DNA of 64,000 bases from Marinospirillum sp031581385 (GTDB taxonomy: Bacteria > Pseudomonadota > Gammaproteobacteria > Pseudomonadales > Halomonadaceae). Of the stretch, positions 43,098 to 52,124 are shown piece after piece. The position numbers and the translations under genes are program-made. Numbering within the stretch: position 1 is the stretch's first letter; each line of letters starts with the position of its first letter. The stretch is from contig NZ_CP085242.1 in the NCBI RefSeq assembly GCF_044810985.1, forward strand, positions 2,852,001 through 2,916,000. The letters run 5' to 3'. Under the pieces are notes generated by a model, which was not told where the DNA came from, made no database searches, and saw only the letters and a program-made list of their open reading frames with translations.

Positions 43098-45752
43098 TTG
43101 AAACCAGTAAATTCAAGGGTTTTCAGTTTTAGCCTGCTGATGGCAGGCCCGGCTTTTGCCTGGGCTGCTTTGCCACCCGACCTGCCGGCAGAAAAGCTGG
43201 ACTGGCAGACCCATGATCAACCTGTGTCCGGTCAGGTATGCCGAGGTTACTATGCCCCGCCGGCATTGGATTTGCCCGAACCCGACCTGAGTGTCAGCGA
43301 TGCCCGGCTGTTTGCCGAGGGTAATCAACTGAATTACACCGCCGAAGGGGGGCTGGATCTGTTTGGAGAGGTGCGCCTGCGCCAGGGCCCGCTTTATCTG
43401 CTGTCGGATCAGGCCTGGGTTAATGCTGCAAGAACCCGGGCCAAGCTCAGTGGCAATCTGGAAGTGCGCGAGGATAACTTTTTATTGCGAGGTGCCCAGG
43501 GGGACTACCACCTGGATAGTGACTATCTGAGAGCCGATGAGGCCTACTACCTGATTCATAACCAGCATTTACGCGGAGCTGCCTGGAAATTGGAACAGCT
43601 GCCAGACGGTCGGGTCAGGATGCAAAATGCTAGCATGACCACCTGTGCTCCCAATGATACTGCCTGGCGCCTGGTTGCCGGTCGTATGGACCTGGATCGT
43701 GAGAAGGGCTTCGGGGATGCCTATCATGTGCGCATGGAAATTAAACAGGTGCCCGTTTTCTATTGGCCCTGGGTGCGCTTTCCGATCGATGACAAACGCC
43801 ATACCGGTTTGTTGCCTCCGACCTTTGCTTACTCAACCAGCAAGGAACGCCTGGACTGGATTCAGCCTTTTTACTGGAATCTTGCTCCCAACTACGATGC
43901 CACCTTCTGGCCACGGTATATATCCGACCGGGGCTGGATGCTGGGCACCGAATTTCGTTACCTGCAGCCCAGCGATGAGGGCCAGCTGTTTTATGCACGC
44001 CTGAATAATGACCAACACTATTTTGAACTGGATCGCTGGCATTTTTCTGCTCAACACCGAGGCCAGTGGGGCAGCTCACCGCTGCGCTATTCCCTGGATT
44101 TTGCCCAGGCCAGTGACCAAAGTTATTTTCACGATCTGGCCAAGGGGCCTTTTGGTGAAGAAGGTAATGATCAGCTCCTGCAGCAGTTGCATTTTGATTA
44201 TCGCTGGAATAACTGGCAAGGGCGTTTGCAAGCTCGCGGGTACCAGCAATTGGATAGAAATATAGATCCTAACCGTGATCTTGATGCAGGTGAGGGGGCA
44301 GCGAGCACCTTTTCGCTCTTCGATCTTAGGCAGGGGCGCGACTCTAACCAGCAAGACTATTTTCAATTACCTCAACTTGAAATTAAAGGCCAGGAAAGAC
44401 TCAGTCAGCATTTTCAGGCCAGTTTACTAGTGGATATGACTGCTTTTGATAAGCTGGCTGACGAAGGAGTCAGCTCAGCTCGTTATTACACTGGAGGTGT
44501 AGGTGAAAATAATGGTGATTTTTATATTACAAATCGCAATAGCTGGGGTTCGCCGAAGACAAAGCGCCTGCACATGGAGCCTGCTATCAAGGGTGACTGG
44601 AACTGGCCCTGGGCGTACATCCGCCCGGAAATGAAGCTCAAGCACTCCAGTTATCATATAAGTCCTTACTGGGATGAGAGTGTAACTCAGGCAGAGCGTG
44701 ACGGGGTTAATCTAGAGCCCAGTCTGACGGTCCCGGCTTACAGTCTGGACAGCAGCCTATTTTTGGAAAAGGATACCCGCCTGCTGGGTGAGGATATGAT
44801 CCAGACTCTGGAACCGCGCATTTTTGCTGCCTATATTCCCTATGTTGAGCAATATGATATCCCCCAGCTGTTTGATGGCTCTTTCAGTAGCTTTAACATC
44901 AACCAGCTGTATCAGGCCGAGCGCACCGGTGGGCGTGATCGTGTGGGTGATATCCAGAAAACCACTCTGGGGCTGACCCAGAGGTTGCTCAGCCAAAATA
45001 GTGGGCGGGAAGTCGCCAGTCTGGCCGTGGCCCAGGAGTTTTATTTTTCAGATCGTTATATAAATAGCAGCTATGTGCATCCGGATGCTGAAGCTCACCC
45101 GAAAAACCAGGACAGGGAAGAAAGGTCTTATGCTGATGTCCGGGAGGCCTCCAATCTGGCTTTCCAGGCCAATTGGAACATCACGGACAACCTGCAGGTC
45201 AGAAGCACCCTGCTCTGGGATTCGCATTTTGAGGTAACCGATCAAGCCAATACTCGCCTTAGTTACAGCGGTGGTCGCGGCTTGCAAGTCAATCTGGGTC
45301 ACAGTTACATTTCCAACTATCAGCAGGTGGGCTTGACCGGCCCCAGGCCGGATAGCGCCATCATGGAAGACTACTCTTATCTGAAACATGCCGAAGAGCA
45401 GGTTTATATCAGTGGTGTTCTACCCTTGCCCGATGAACGTTGGCGCTTCTTCTTCAAATACTCCCATGACTGGAAAAGAAGTGAAAGCCTCGATAGCCTG
45501 ACTGGCATTGAGTACACTTCCTGCTGTTGGCAACTGCAACTGGTCTACCGTGACTGGGTCGAAGAGCCCGATCTGGGTCGCCCTTATCAGCCTGCAACAT
45601 ATGAAAGTGGCTTTGAAGCGCGTGAAAGAGACCAAACTATTCTCCTACAGGTGGTGTTCCGTGGCTTGGGTGGTGCCGGTCAGTCCACTGATGACTTGCT
45701 GGGTACAGAAATTCAGGGCTTTACTGAAAGAAATTTCACTAGTGAAAGATAA
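43098..45752 (+). CDS. lptD: LPS-assembly protein LptD
   Basis: Outer-membrane LPS translocon (884 aa): signal peptide (about 1-22, ending AFAWA), periplasmic OstA/LptA-like domain to about 220, and a large C-terminal beta-barrel. Disulfide-forming cysteines are in GQVCRGYY near the N-terminus, MTTCAPND, and the SCC pair near the C-terminus. The TTG at 43098 is preferred: GGGAG precedes it and it yields a clean signal peptide; a GTG at 43065 adds eleven residues. Residues about 375-500 (44220-44600) are more AT-rich than the rest, possibly variable surface loops. surA follows 15 bases later. Confidence 0.93.
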   Translation: MKPVNSRVFSFSLLMAGPAFAWAALPPDLPAEKLDWQTHDQPVSGQVCRGYYAPPALDLPEPDLSVSDARLFAEGNQLNYTAEGGLDLFGEVRLRQGPLYLLSDQAWVNAARTRAKLSGNLEVREDNFLLRGAQGDYHLDSDYLRADEAYYLIHNQHLRGAAWKLEQLPDGRVRMQNASMTTCAPNDTAWRLVAGRMDLDREKGFGDAYHVRMEIKQVPVFYWPWVRFPIDDKRHTGLLPPTFAYSTSKERLDWIQPFYWNLAPNYDATFWPRYISDRGWMLGTEFRYLQPSDEGQLFYARLNNDQHYFELDRWHFSAQHRGQWGSSPLRYSLDFAQASDQSYFHDLAKGPFGEEGNDQLLQQLHFDYRWNNWQGRLQARGYQQLDRNIDPNRDLDAGEGAASTFSLFDLRQGRDSNQQDYFQLPQLEIKGQERLSQHFQASLLVDMTAFDKLADEGVSSARYYTGGVGENNGDFYITNRNSWGSPKTKRLHMEPAIKGDWNWPWAYIRPEMKLKHSSYHISPYWDESVTQAERDGVNLEPSLTVPAYSLDSSLFLEKDTRLLGEDMIQTLEPRIFAAYIPYVEQYDIPQLFDGSFSSFNINQLYQAERTGGRDRVGDIQKTTLGLTQRLLSQNSGREVASLAVAQEFYFSDRYINSSYVHPDAEAHPKNQDREERSYADVREASNLAFQANWNITDNLQVRSTLLWDSHFEVTDQANTRLSYSGGRGLQVNLGHSYISNYQQVGLTGPRPDSAIMEDYSYLKHAEEQVYISGVLPLPDERWRFFFKYSHDWKRSESLDSLTGIEYTSCCWQLQLVYRDWVEEPDLGRPYQPATYESGFEARERDQTILLQVVFRGLGGAGQSTDDLLGTEIQGFTERNFTSER

Positions 45753-45767
45753 AACAAGGTGTTAAGT

Positions 45768-47057
45768 GTGTTGAATGCAAATAGATTAGTGGCTTTGCTG
45801 GGCTTGTTGCTGTTGTTGGGTTCGGCGCAACTACTGGCTGAACAACGTTTGCTTGATCGGGTGGTTGCTGTGGTTGGCGAAGAAGCCCTGATGGAAAGTG
45901 AGCTTCAGGACAGGATGCAGATGGTGCGTTCCCAGATTGCTGATCGCGGGTTGCAAGTGCCGCCCGATGATGTGCTGCGTGAGCAGGTGATGGAAAGGTT
46001 GGTAATTGATACCATCCAGTTGCAGTTGGCCGAAGAGGGCGGACTGCGTATAGATGAACAGACTTTGAGTGGCACGATTGACCGTATTGCCCGGCAAAAC
46101 GAAATGACCCGGGATCAGTTCCGGCGGGCCATTGAAAACGATGGTATGACTTTTGCTGCTTTTCGTGAACAGATTCGCCAGGAAATGTTGATTTCCCAGG
46201 TACGTCAACGTCAGGTGGGTCAACGTATACAGGTCAGTCAGCAGGAAATCGACAACTATCTTTCCTCGCCGGAAGCGCTGGAAGAAGAAGGTCGTGAGTT
46301 TCGGGTTGGTCATATCCTGATTCCTGTACCGGACAGCCCCTCACCGGAAGAAGTTGCCCGTGCTCAGGAAAAAGCTGAAGAGCTGCTGAATAAAATCCGC
46401 AAGGAAAAGAATTTCCAGGAAGTGGCTGTTTCTGCATCGGCAGGTGATCAGGCTTTCAGTGGTGGCGACCTGGGCTGGCGTACGGCCCTGGCTTTGCCCT
46501 CCCTGTTTGCTGATCGGGTGGTAACCCTGAAAGAAGGGGAGATAGCAGGCCCGATTCGCAGCCCCAGTGGCTTTCATCTGATTCAGCTGCTGGAAACCCG
46601 GGGTGGATCAGAGCAGCTGGTGGAGCAGACCCGTGCCCGCCACCTGCTTTTGACTCCCAATGCTCTGCGTGATGAAGAAGCCACCCAGGCGTTGATCCTG
46701 CAAATGCGTCAACGTATTCAGGAAGGGGAAAGCCTGGCAACCCTGGCCAGTGAACATTCCGACGATCGCGCCAGTCGCCAGTCAGGAGGTGACCTGGGTT
46801 GGGTCAGTCCCGGTCAGATGGTGCCTGCTTTTGAGAAAGCCATGCAGGAACTGGAACCGGGTGAGGTCTCGCAACCGGTGCAAAGTCGTTTTGGCTGGCA
46901 CCTGATTGAAGTTGAAGAGCGCCGCCAAGCGGACGTGACGGATTCCACACGACGTCAGCAGGTACAGCAACTCCTGTCGGAACGTCGCTTTGAAGAAGAA
47001 GTGCAGAACTGGTTACGGGAAATTCGAGACAGTACCTGGGTGGAAATTCGTGGTTGA
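45768..47057 (+). CDS. surA: Periplasmic chaperone and peptidyl-prolyl isomerase SurA
   Basis: Exported chaperone for outer-membrane proteins (429 aa). A signal peptide of about 25 residues, then a SurA N-terminal helical domain, and two PPIC (parvulin) domains with EFRVGHILIPVP and RARHLLLTPN starts and QSGGDLGWVSPG in the second. GTG at 45768 is used because AAGGTG precedes it; GTG 45759 overlaps that site. It is the lptD-surA-pdxA-rsmA-apaH order known in Escherichia and Pseudomonas. Confidence 0.95.
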   Translation: MLNANRLVALLGLLLLLGSAQLLAEQRLLDRVVAVVGEEALMESELQDRMQMVRSQIADRGLQVPPDDVLREQVMERLVIDTIQLQLAEEGGLRIDEQTLSGTIDRIARQNEMTRDQFRRAIENDGMTFAAFREQIRQEMLISQVRQRQVGQRIQVSQQEIDNYLSSPEALEEEGREFRVGHILIPVPDSPSPEEVARAQEKAEELLNKIRKEKNFQEVAVSASAGDQAFSGGDLGWRTALALPSLFADRVVTLKEGEIAGPIRSPSGFHLIQLLETRGGSEQLVEQTRARHLLLTPNALRDEEATQALILQMRQRIQEGESLATLASEHSDDRASRQSGGDLGWVSPGQMVPAFEKAMQELEPGEVSQPVQSRFGWHLIEVEERRQADVTDSTRRQQVQQLLSERRFEEEVQNWLREIRDSTWVEIRG

Positions 47058-48051
47058 TTCCCTGAGCAAGACCCTGGTCATCACACCTGGCGAACCTGCA
47101 GGTATAGGCCCTGATTTGCTTTTGCAACTGGCCTCTGAAGGTGGCAACAGTGACTGGCTGCTGGTTGCCGATCCCGAGCTGCTGATGCAAAGAGCGGCCG
47201 AGCTGCAGCTGGAAGTAAAGCTGCAGGAAGTCACATCAGAGCAGGTAAAAAAAGCTGAGCTGCCAGCCGTGGAGCCCGGTATTTTGCGCGTCTGGCCAGT
47301 GCCTCTTCGGGCCGCGGTTCAAGCCGGGAAACTGAATCCGGCCAACGCCTCCTACGTTCTGGAAACCCTGGAAAAAGCCACCGATGCCTGCCTGCAGGGC
47401 TGGGTGCATGGACTCGTGACCGGCCCGGTTCACAAGGGTATTATCAATCAGGCGGGTTACCGTTTCAGTGGCCATACCGAGTTTTTGCAAGAGCGCTGTG
47501 GCTGTGAGCAGGTGGTTATGCTGCTGGCCACCGAAGAACTTCGTGTCGCTCTGGTCACCACTCATCTGCCATTGAAGGATGTTGCTGCAGCCATTACCCC
47601 GCAGCGTTTGAAGCAAATCATCCGCCTTCTTCACCGCGACCTGCAGCAGCGCTTTGGTTATTCGCAACCCCGCATTCTGGTGTGCGGGTTGAATCCTCAT
47701 GCCGGGGAAGAAGGCCACCTGGGCCGTGAAGAGCTGGATATCATTATTCCCACCCTGGATGAGCTGCGTACTGATGAAGGCATGCAGCTGTTGGGTCCCT
47801 GGCCGGCCGACACCCTGTTTACTGCAAAAAACCTGGCGCAGGGTGATGCTGTACTGGCCATGTATCATGACCAGGGTTTGCCTGTATTGAAATACCAGGG
47901 GTTTGGGCGCGCAGCCAATATCACCCTGGGTTTACCCATTATTCGCACTTCAGTTGATCATGGCACGGCTCTGGAACTGGCCGGGAAAGGCCTGGCTCAC
48001 ACTGGCAGCTTACGCACAGCCTTGAAGTACGCCGCTCTTTTTCAGCACTGA
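47050..48051 (+). CDS. pdxA: 4-hydroxythreonine-4-phosphate dehydrogenase PdxA
   Basis: NAD-dependent enzyme of pyridoxal phosphate synthesis (333 aa). Signature motifs are TPGEPAGIGPDLLLQL at the start, GPVHKGIINQAGYRFSGHTEFL (substrate/metal) and MYHDQGLPVLKYQGF. It starts at GTG 47050, overlapping the surA stop by eight bases. A longer frame extends to 46990 but only inside surA. rsmA follows 17 bases after its stop. Confidence 0.94.
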   Translation: MVDSLSKTLVITPGEPAGIGPDLLLQLASEGGNSDWLLVADPELLMQRAAELQLEVKLQEVTSEQVKKAELPAVEPGILRVWPVPLRAAVQAGKLNPANASYVLETLEKATDACLQGWVHGLVTGPVHKGIINQAGYRFSGHTEFLQERCGCEQVVMLLATEELRVALVTTHLPLKDVAAAITPQRLKQIIRLLHRDLQQRFGYSQPRILVCGLNPHAGEEGHLGREELDIIIPTLDELRTDEGMQLLGPWPADTLFTAKNLAQGDAVLAMYHDQGLPVLKYQGFGRAANITLGLPIIRTSVDHGTALELAGKGLAHTGSLRTALKYAALFQH

Positions 48052-48068
48052 ATATTTTGAGAGAAAAC

Positions 48069-48887
48069 ATGTCTGCACCCCTGCAAGGACACCGCGCACG
48101 CAAGCGTTTTGGCCAGAACTTTTTACAAGATCCGGGCATGATACGGCGTATCGTCCGGGCAATCGGCCCTTCCAGCAAAGATCATCTGGTGGAAATTGGA
48201 CCGGGTACCGGAGCCATCACGGAATTACTGCTGGAAGCAGAAGTCCGTCTGGATGCAGTGGAGTTGGACAGAGATCTGGTGCCGGGACTCAGAGTCAAGT
48301 TTTTCAACGAACCCCGATTCACCATCCATGAAGCCGATGCCCTGAAGTTTGACTTTGCCAGCCTCAAGCAAGAAGATGAAAAGCTGCGCATTGTTGGCAA
48401 TCTGCCTTATAACATTTCCACTCCCCTGATTTTCCACCTGCTGGGCTTTGAGGGTGTGGTTCAGGACATGCACTTTATGCTGCAAAAGGAAGTGGTTGAA
48501 CGGCTGGCAGCCTCACCGGGTACCGGACAGTGGGGGCGGCTGAGTGTGATGGCCCAGTATTTTTGTGATGTCGAACAGTTGTTTCTGGTTCCCCCGGAGT
48601 GCTTCCACCCAAAACCCAAAGTGGATTCGGCCATAGTTCGCCTGACACCCAAAGCTGTACCCGATACACGAGTGGCGGATCTGGACAGCTTTGCCGCAAC
48701 ATTACGCCAGGCTTTTTCACAGCGGCGCAAAACCCTGCGTAATAATATGAAAGGGTCGATCAGTGGTGAACAGCTGGAGAGTCTCAACCTTGATCCTCAG
48801 CGCAGGCCGGAAACTCTGACACTGGAAGAATTTGTCACCCTGGCCAACTTTCACCATCAATCAGCCACGAACTCCGCAAGGAACTGA
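48069..48887 (+). CDS. rsmA: 16S rRNA dimethyladenosine transferase RsmA (KsgA)
   Basis: SAM-dependent methyltransferase (272 aa) modifying two adjacent adenosines in 16S rRNA helix 45. ARKRFGQNFLQDPGMIRRIV, the SAM-binding EIGPGTGAITELLL and the catalytic NLPYNISTPLIF motif are all present. The ATG at 48069 is preferred to a TTG at 48057. apaH follows two bases after its stop. Confidence 0.95.
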   Translation: MSAPLQGHRARKRFGQNFLQDPGMIRRIVRAIGPSSKDHLVEIGPGTGAITELLLEAEVRLDAVELDRDLVPGLRVKFFNEPRFTIHEADALKFDFASLKQEDEKLRIVGNLPYNISTPLIFHLLGFEGVVQDMHFMLQKEVVERLAASPGTGQWGRLSVMAQYFCDVEQLFLVPPECFHPKPKVDSAIVRLTPKAVPDTRVADLDSFAATLRQAFSQRRKTLRNNMKGSISGEQLESLNLDPQRRPETLTLEEFVTLANFHHQSATNSARN

Positions 48888-48889
48888 TC

Positions 48890-49711
48890 ATGGCAACCTA
48901 TGCAATCGGCGATATTCAGGGCTGCTATCGTGAATTCATGCAGCTGCTTAAGAACATTGATTTTCAGCCCTCCCGGGATCAGCTCTGGCTGGCCGGGGAT
49001 CTGGTCAACCGGGGTGAGGGTTCTCTGGAAGTACTGCGCTATGTTGTCGAGCTGGGCAGTGCTGTCAAGGTGGTACTGGGAAATCATGATTTCCACCTGC
49101 TGGCCGTTGCCTGTGGTCTGCGTAAAACCAAGCGCTCCGATACCCTGGATAAACTCCTGAAGGCCAAGGATGCTCCCGATCTTCTGGCCTGGCTGGGGGA
49201 GCAGCCTTTGCTGCACCATGATCCCGAGCTCAATTTTGTCATGACCCATGCCGGTATTCCGCCAATCTGGAATCTGGCCAAGGCCAAAGCTGTGGCAGCG
49301 GAAGTGGAACTGGAAATGCGCTCACCACGCCAGAAAAAACTTCTGGAAAACCTCTTTGGCAACCAGCCCAACCTCTGGTCTGATGATCTTAAAGGCTATG
49401 AACGCCAGCGCTGTATCGTGAATTACTTAACCCGTATGCGCTTTTGCGCGCCCGACAGCAGCCTGGAGCTGGAAACGAAAAATGAACCGGTCAATGCCCC
49501 CAAGGGCTTTGCTCCCTGGTTTACCTACCCCAGCCAGGTTCTGCAGGAAACCCGGATTATTTTTGGTCATTGGGCTGCATTGGAAGGCCATACCGGAGTT
49601 GCCGGAATACATGCTCTGGATACCGGCTGTGTCTGGGGTCAACAACTGACCGCCCTACGCCTGGAAGACCAGCAGCTGTTCCAGGTTGAGGCAGCCGGAA
49701 AGGCGAAATAG
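48890..49711 (+). CDS. apaH: Symmetrical bis(5'-nucleosyl)-tetraphosphatase ApaH
   Basis: Metallophosphoesterase (273 aa) that hydrolyses diadenosine tetraphosphate to two ADP. MATYAIGDIQGCYREF (the usual ApaH form, with Gln where other phosphoesterases have His), GDLVNRGEGSLE and LGNHDFHLLAV are the metal-binding motifs. Position directly after rsmA matches the conserved gene order. glpE follows after a 65-base gap. Confidence 0.95.
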   Translation: MATYAIGDIQGCYREFMQLLKNIDFQPSRDQLWLAGDLVNRGEGSLEVLRYVVELGSAVKVVLGNHDFHLLAVACGLRKTKRSDTLDKLLKAKDAPDLLAWLGEQPLLHHDPELNFVMTHAGIPPIWNLAKAKAVAAEVELEMRSPRQKKLLENLFGNQPNLWSDDLKGYERQRCIVNYLTRMRFCAPDSSLELETKNEPVNAPKGFAPWFTYPSQVLQETRIIFGHWAALEGHTGVAGIHALDTGCVWGQQLTALRLEDQQLFQVEAAGKAK

Positions 49712-49776
49712 CCAGCATCTACCTTTGCCAAGGTTTTGCTTATATACTGGCTGGATAACAGTTTGAGGAAGCTAGA

Positions 49777-50091
49777 ATGACTTACAAAATAATCAACGCC
49801 AATGATGCCTGTGAGCTGCTTAAACAGGGCAAGGCAAAGTTCGTTGATATCCGTGATCCGCAAAGCTTTGATCAAGGTCGCATCAAAGGTGCCCTGCGCC
49901 TGGATAACAACAATGTCAGCCAGTTTGTGGGTGAGGAAACCAAAGACCAACCCCTGGTGGTATGTTGTTATCACGGCATGAGCAGCCAGAGTGCGGCCCA
50001 GTTCCTGGTTGATCAGGGGTTTAAAGAGGTTTACAGCCTGGAAGGTGGCTTTGAGTTCTGGAAAAGCTGCCAACCAGACTGGTGCGAATAA
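49777..50091 (+). CDS. glpE: Thiosulfate sulfurtransferase GlpE
   Basis: Single-domain rhodanese (104 aa) transferring sulfur from thiosulfate to cyanide or thiols such as thioredoxin. The catalytic loop CYHGMSS has its active cysteine at residue 64; FVDIRDPQSFDQGRIKGAL is the other rhodanese signature. It converges with flgT, with nine bases between the stops. Confidence 0.94.
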   Translation: MTYKIINANDACELLKQGKAKFVDIRDPQSFDQGRIKGALRLDNNNVSQFVGEETKDQPLVVCCYHGMSSQSAAQFLVDQGFKEVYSLEGGFEFWKSCQPDWCE

Positions 50092-50100
50092 ATTACCAGG

Positions 50101-51306
50101 TTACCAGGCGATAATCAGATCACCCTGCTGGATGTTGTACATTTCGGGCAGGGCTTCAACCCGACCCACCGCAAAACTGGGCTGGATTCTTTCCAGGCTC
50201 AAGGTCAGATCAACGGGCAGTAACTCGGTGTAAGGGCGCTGGGTGTGATCGTAGAAGGTGTTCTTGCGATAGACATTCAGCGTATCACCCGGTTGCAGAC
50301 CGGCATCCGAGCCAGCATCAATATAAATATTCTGATTCTCCACCCGGGTGATCCGGGCCATGAAGGGCTGACAGCCAACCTGAACTCTCAGGTCGCTTAC
50401 CATCTGCTCAATCAACTGATCAATTTTCTGACCGTAATCAATTTCCCAGAAGCGTGTGGAAGCAAAGCCGACCTTTTCCGTCCGGTTTTCTGTCCAATGC
50501 CCACTGGTGCTGTAGCTGCGGCTGGTCACCAGCTCACCGCTGAAACCATCATGAATAAAAAGATCAACACTGAAGTTCCGGGCAAAACGCTCGCCACGGT
50601 AGCGGGCACGTTCATAAAAACCACGCAGCGTTGAGCGCTCACTGGCCAGCTCCGGGTTTTCCAGGTCAAGGTTGCGTACCACGCCGGTCAGAACATATTG
50701 AGAACCGATGCGGGTGGCGGTATCGACAGCAGTGGTTAGAGTGCCCCGATCGCTGACCGAAGTGGGGATGCTGGAAGTATCCGAGTAAAGCTGAAAGCGC
50801 ACCGCATCCAGTACCCGCATTTGATCCTGATCCTGAAGTCGGCGCAGGATTTCTTTGGGCAGCTTTTCATTGACATCGTGCAAGGCACCCATATTGGCGG
50901 ACTGGGGATTTTCCAGAAAAAAGTTGCTGATGGCCAGGCTGCGTTTATAACCATTGGCATAGTTTCCGCCTTCGCAACGACCACTGCTTTCAACATTGGC
51001 TTTTACTTCAATAAAAAGGATGCCGTCCTTGACCTCTTCATTGAGAACCTGCATTTCACGGATACTGCTTTGTGTATCGATCGACAGCTGGTCTGCCTGC
51101 ACTTCGCCACGATTCATGGCCTGATAGCCATTGACATGCAAGGCACCCTGAAAGCTGGCCTGACGCAAAGCATCGCGAATGGCGGCACGTCTTGCTGACA
51201 CCAGATCCTGATGGTTGATGACAGAAGAGCCCGTGGCTTCCACCCAATAGGCTTGCACAGGAAAAGCCAGGAAAAAGAACAAGCTGAAGATGAGCGCTTT
51301 ATACAT
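50101..51306 (-). CDS. flgT: Flagellar H-ring protein FlgT
   Basis: Exported flagellar basal-body protein (401 aa), part of the H-ring around the LP ring in polar, often sodium-driven flagella. Signal peptide MYKALIFSLFFFLAFPVQA, then YWVEATGSSVI... as in Vibrio FlgT, three domains with the C-terminal one containing SDAGLQPGDTLNVYRK. The ATG at 51304-51306 is used, with GGA eight bases before. It follows flgP on the same strand; flgO, the third usual member, is absent here. Confidence 0.87.
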   Translation of the reverse strand: MYKALIFSLFFFLAFPVQAYWVEATGSSVINHQDLVSARRAAIRDALRQASFQGALHVNGYQAMNRGEVQADQLSIDTQSSIREMQVLNEEVKDGILFIEVKANVESSGRCEGGNYANGYKRSLAISNFFLENPQSANMGALHDVNEKLPKEILRRLQDQDQMRVLDAVRFQLYSDTSSIPTSVSDRGTLTTAVDTATRIGSQYVLTGVVRNLDLENPELASERSTLRGFYERARYRGERFARNFSVDLFIHDGFSGELVTSRSYSTSGHWTENRTEKVGFASTRFWEIDYGQKIDQLIEQMVSDLRVQVGCQPFMARITRVENQNIYIDAGSDAGLQPGDTLNVYRKNTFYDHTQRPYTELLPVDLTLSLERIQPSFAVGRVEALPEMYNIQQGDLIIAW

Positions 51307-51330
51307 AAACACGGTCCATGAAAGCTGAAA

Positions 51331-51358
51331 CGGGAAGTGCCAAAGATGACACTTCCCG
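51331..51358 (-). terminator. Hairpin between flgP and flgT
   Basis: 12-bp stem (51331-51342 with 51347-51358; one G-U) with a 4-base loop, followed on the minus strand by TTTCAGCTTTC. It may partly terminate flgP transcripts, lowering flgT. Confidence 0.5.
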
Positions 51359-51396
51359 CCGGGAAAGTCTAACCCTAAGAGCCTATTCGCCCTGAC

Positions 51397-51981
51397 TTAG
51401 TTCAGGTGATAGCGTGTTCTGGGTTGTGACTGAGTCACGGGCATGCGCTGACTGGGGTGCTCGCCATGAACAGAGTACTGGCTGCAGGCCGGGTCGGCAA
51501 CGATGGATTCAGGTTTGACCATGCAGTGTTGATAGCGGGGTTCAAGAACCAGCTCCATACGGGTTTTGTAAGTGCCGTCTTTTTCCTGTGAAGTGGAAAT
51601 CACCTTGGCACCACGAACCAGATTGTCGACATAGCCACGGATGTTATCATCACGTGTGGCCAGGTTTTGAACCGTGGTGTTGCCCTGAATGCGAGTACCG
51701 TAAACGCGTTCAGCCATGGCCCGGTAGGCATCCATTTTGGAAGCGCGCATGGCCAGGAGTTTGCGTTGTTGCTGGTTGGTCTGGATATCGGTAGTGCCAC
51801 CAGCACCAAAGCCTTCAACCCTGATTACAACAGGGTCGAAAGAATGGGGAATGACTCTGTTGTTATTGTTCTCTTTTGCTGTTTCGCGTTCCTGCTGGTG
51901 TTCGTGATTGGTGGTTGCACAACCAGCGGTAAGGCCCAGGGTCAGCAAGAGGCAGCCTGTGAAAAGCGTTTTTTTAAGCAT
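51397..51981 (-). CDS. flgP: Flagellar outer-membrane lipoprotein FlgP (LPP20 family)
   Basis: Lipoprotein of 194 aa; the lipobox LTAGC gives an acylated Cys near residue 21. The mature part carries the LPP20/FlgP domain (KLLAMRASKMDAYRAMAERVYG). In Vibrio and Campylobacter FlgP builds the outer rings of the basal body. The ATG at 51979-51981 is chosen with GGAG before it; the frame runs on to 52032 without support. A FliA-type promoter lies about 95 bases upstream. Confidence 0.87.
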   Translation of the reverse strand: MLKKTLFTGCLLLTLGLTAGCATTNHEHQQERETAKENNNNRVIPHSFDPVVIRVEGFGAGGTTDIQTNQQQRKLLAMRASKMDAYRAMAERVYGTRIQGNTTVQNLATRDDNIRGYVDNLVRGAKVISTSQEKDGTYKTRMELVLEPRYQHCMVKPESIVADPACSQYSVHGEHPSQRMPVTQSQPRTRYHLN

Positions 51982-52077
51982 GTTATCTCCAGATCCTTTA
52001 GTGTCCGTAATTAATTCTAGTTGGATTTGCACCTGATGGATAGGTTTGCATCCCGATCATTTAGCGAGTTTGATATA

Positions 52078-52104
52078 TTTTCGGCAGCACTTAGCAAATA
52101 TTTA
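52078..52104 (-). promoter_or_regulatory. Sigma-28 (FliA) promoter of flgP
   Basis: On the minus strand: TAAA (52101-52104), 15-base spacer, GCCGAAAA (52078-52085). The FliA consensus is TAAA-N15-GCCGATAA, so 11 of 12 positions match with exact spacing. It is directed at flgP. Confidence 0.7.
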
Positions 52105-52124
52105 ATCTTTTTTGGGGAAAGTGA

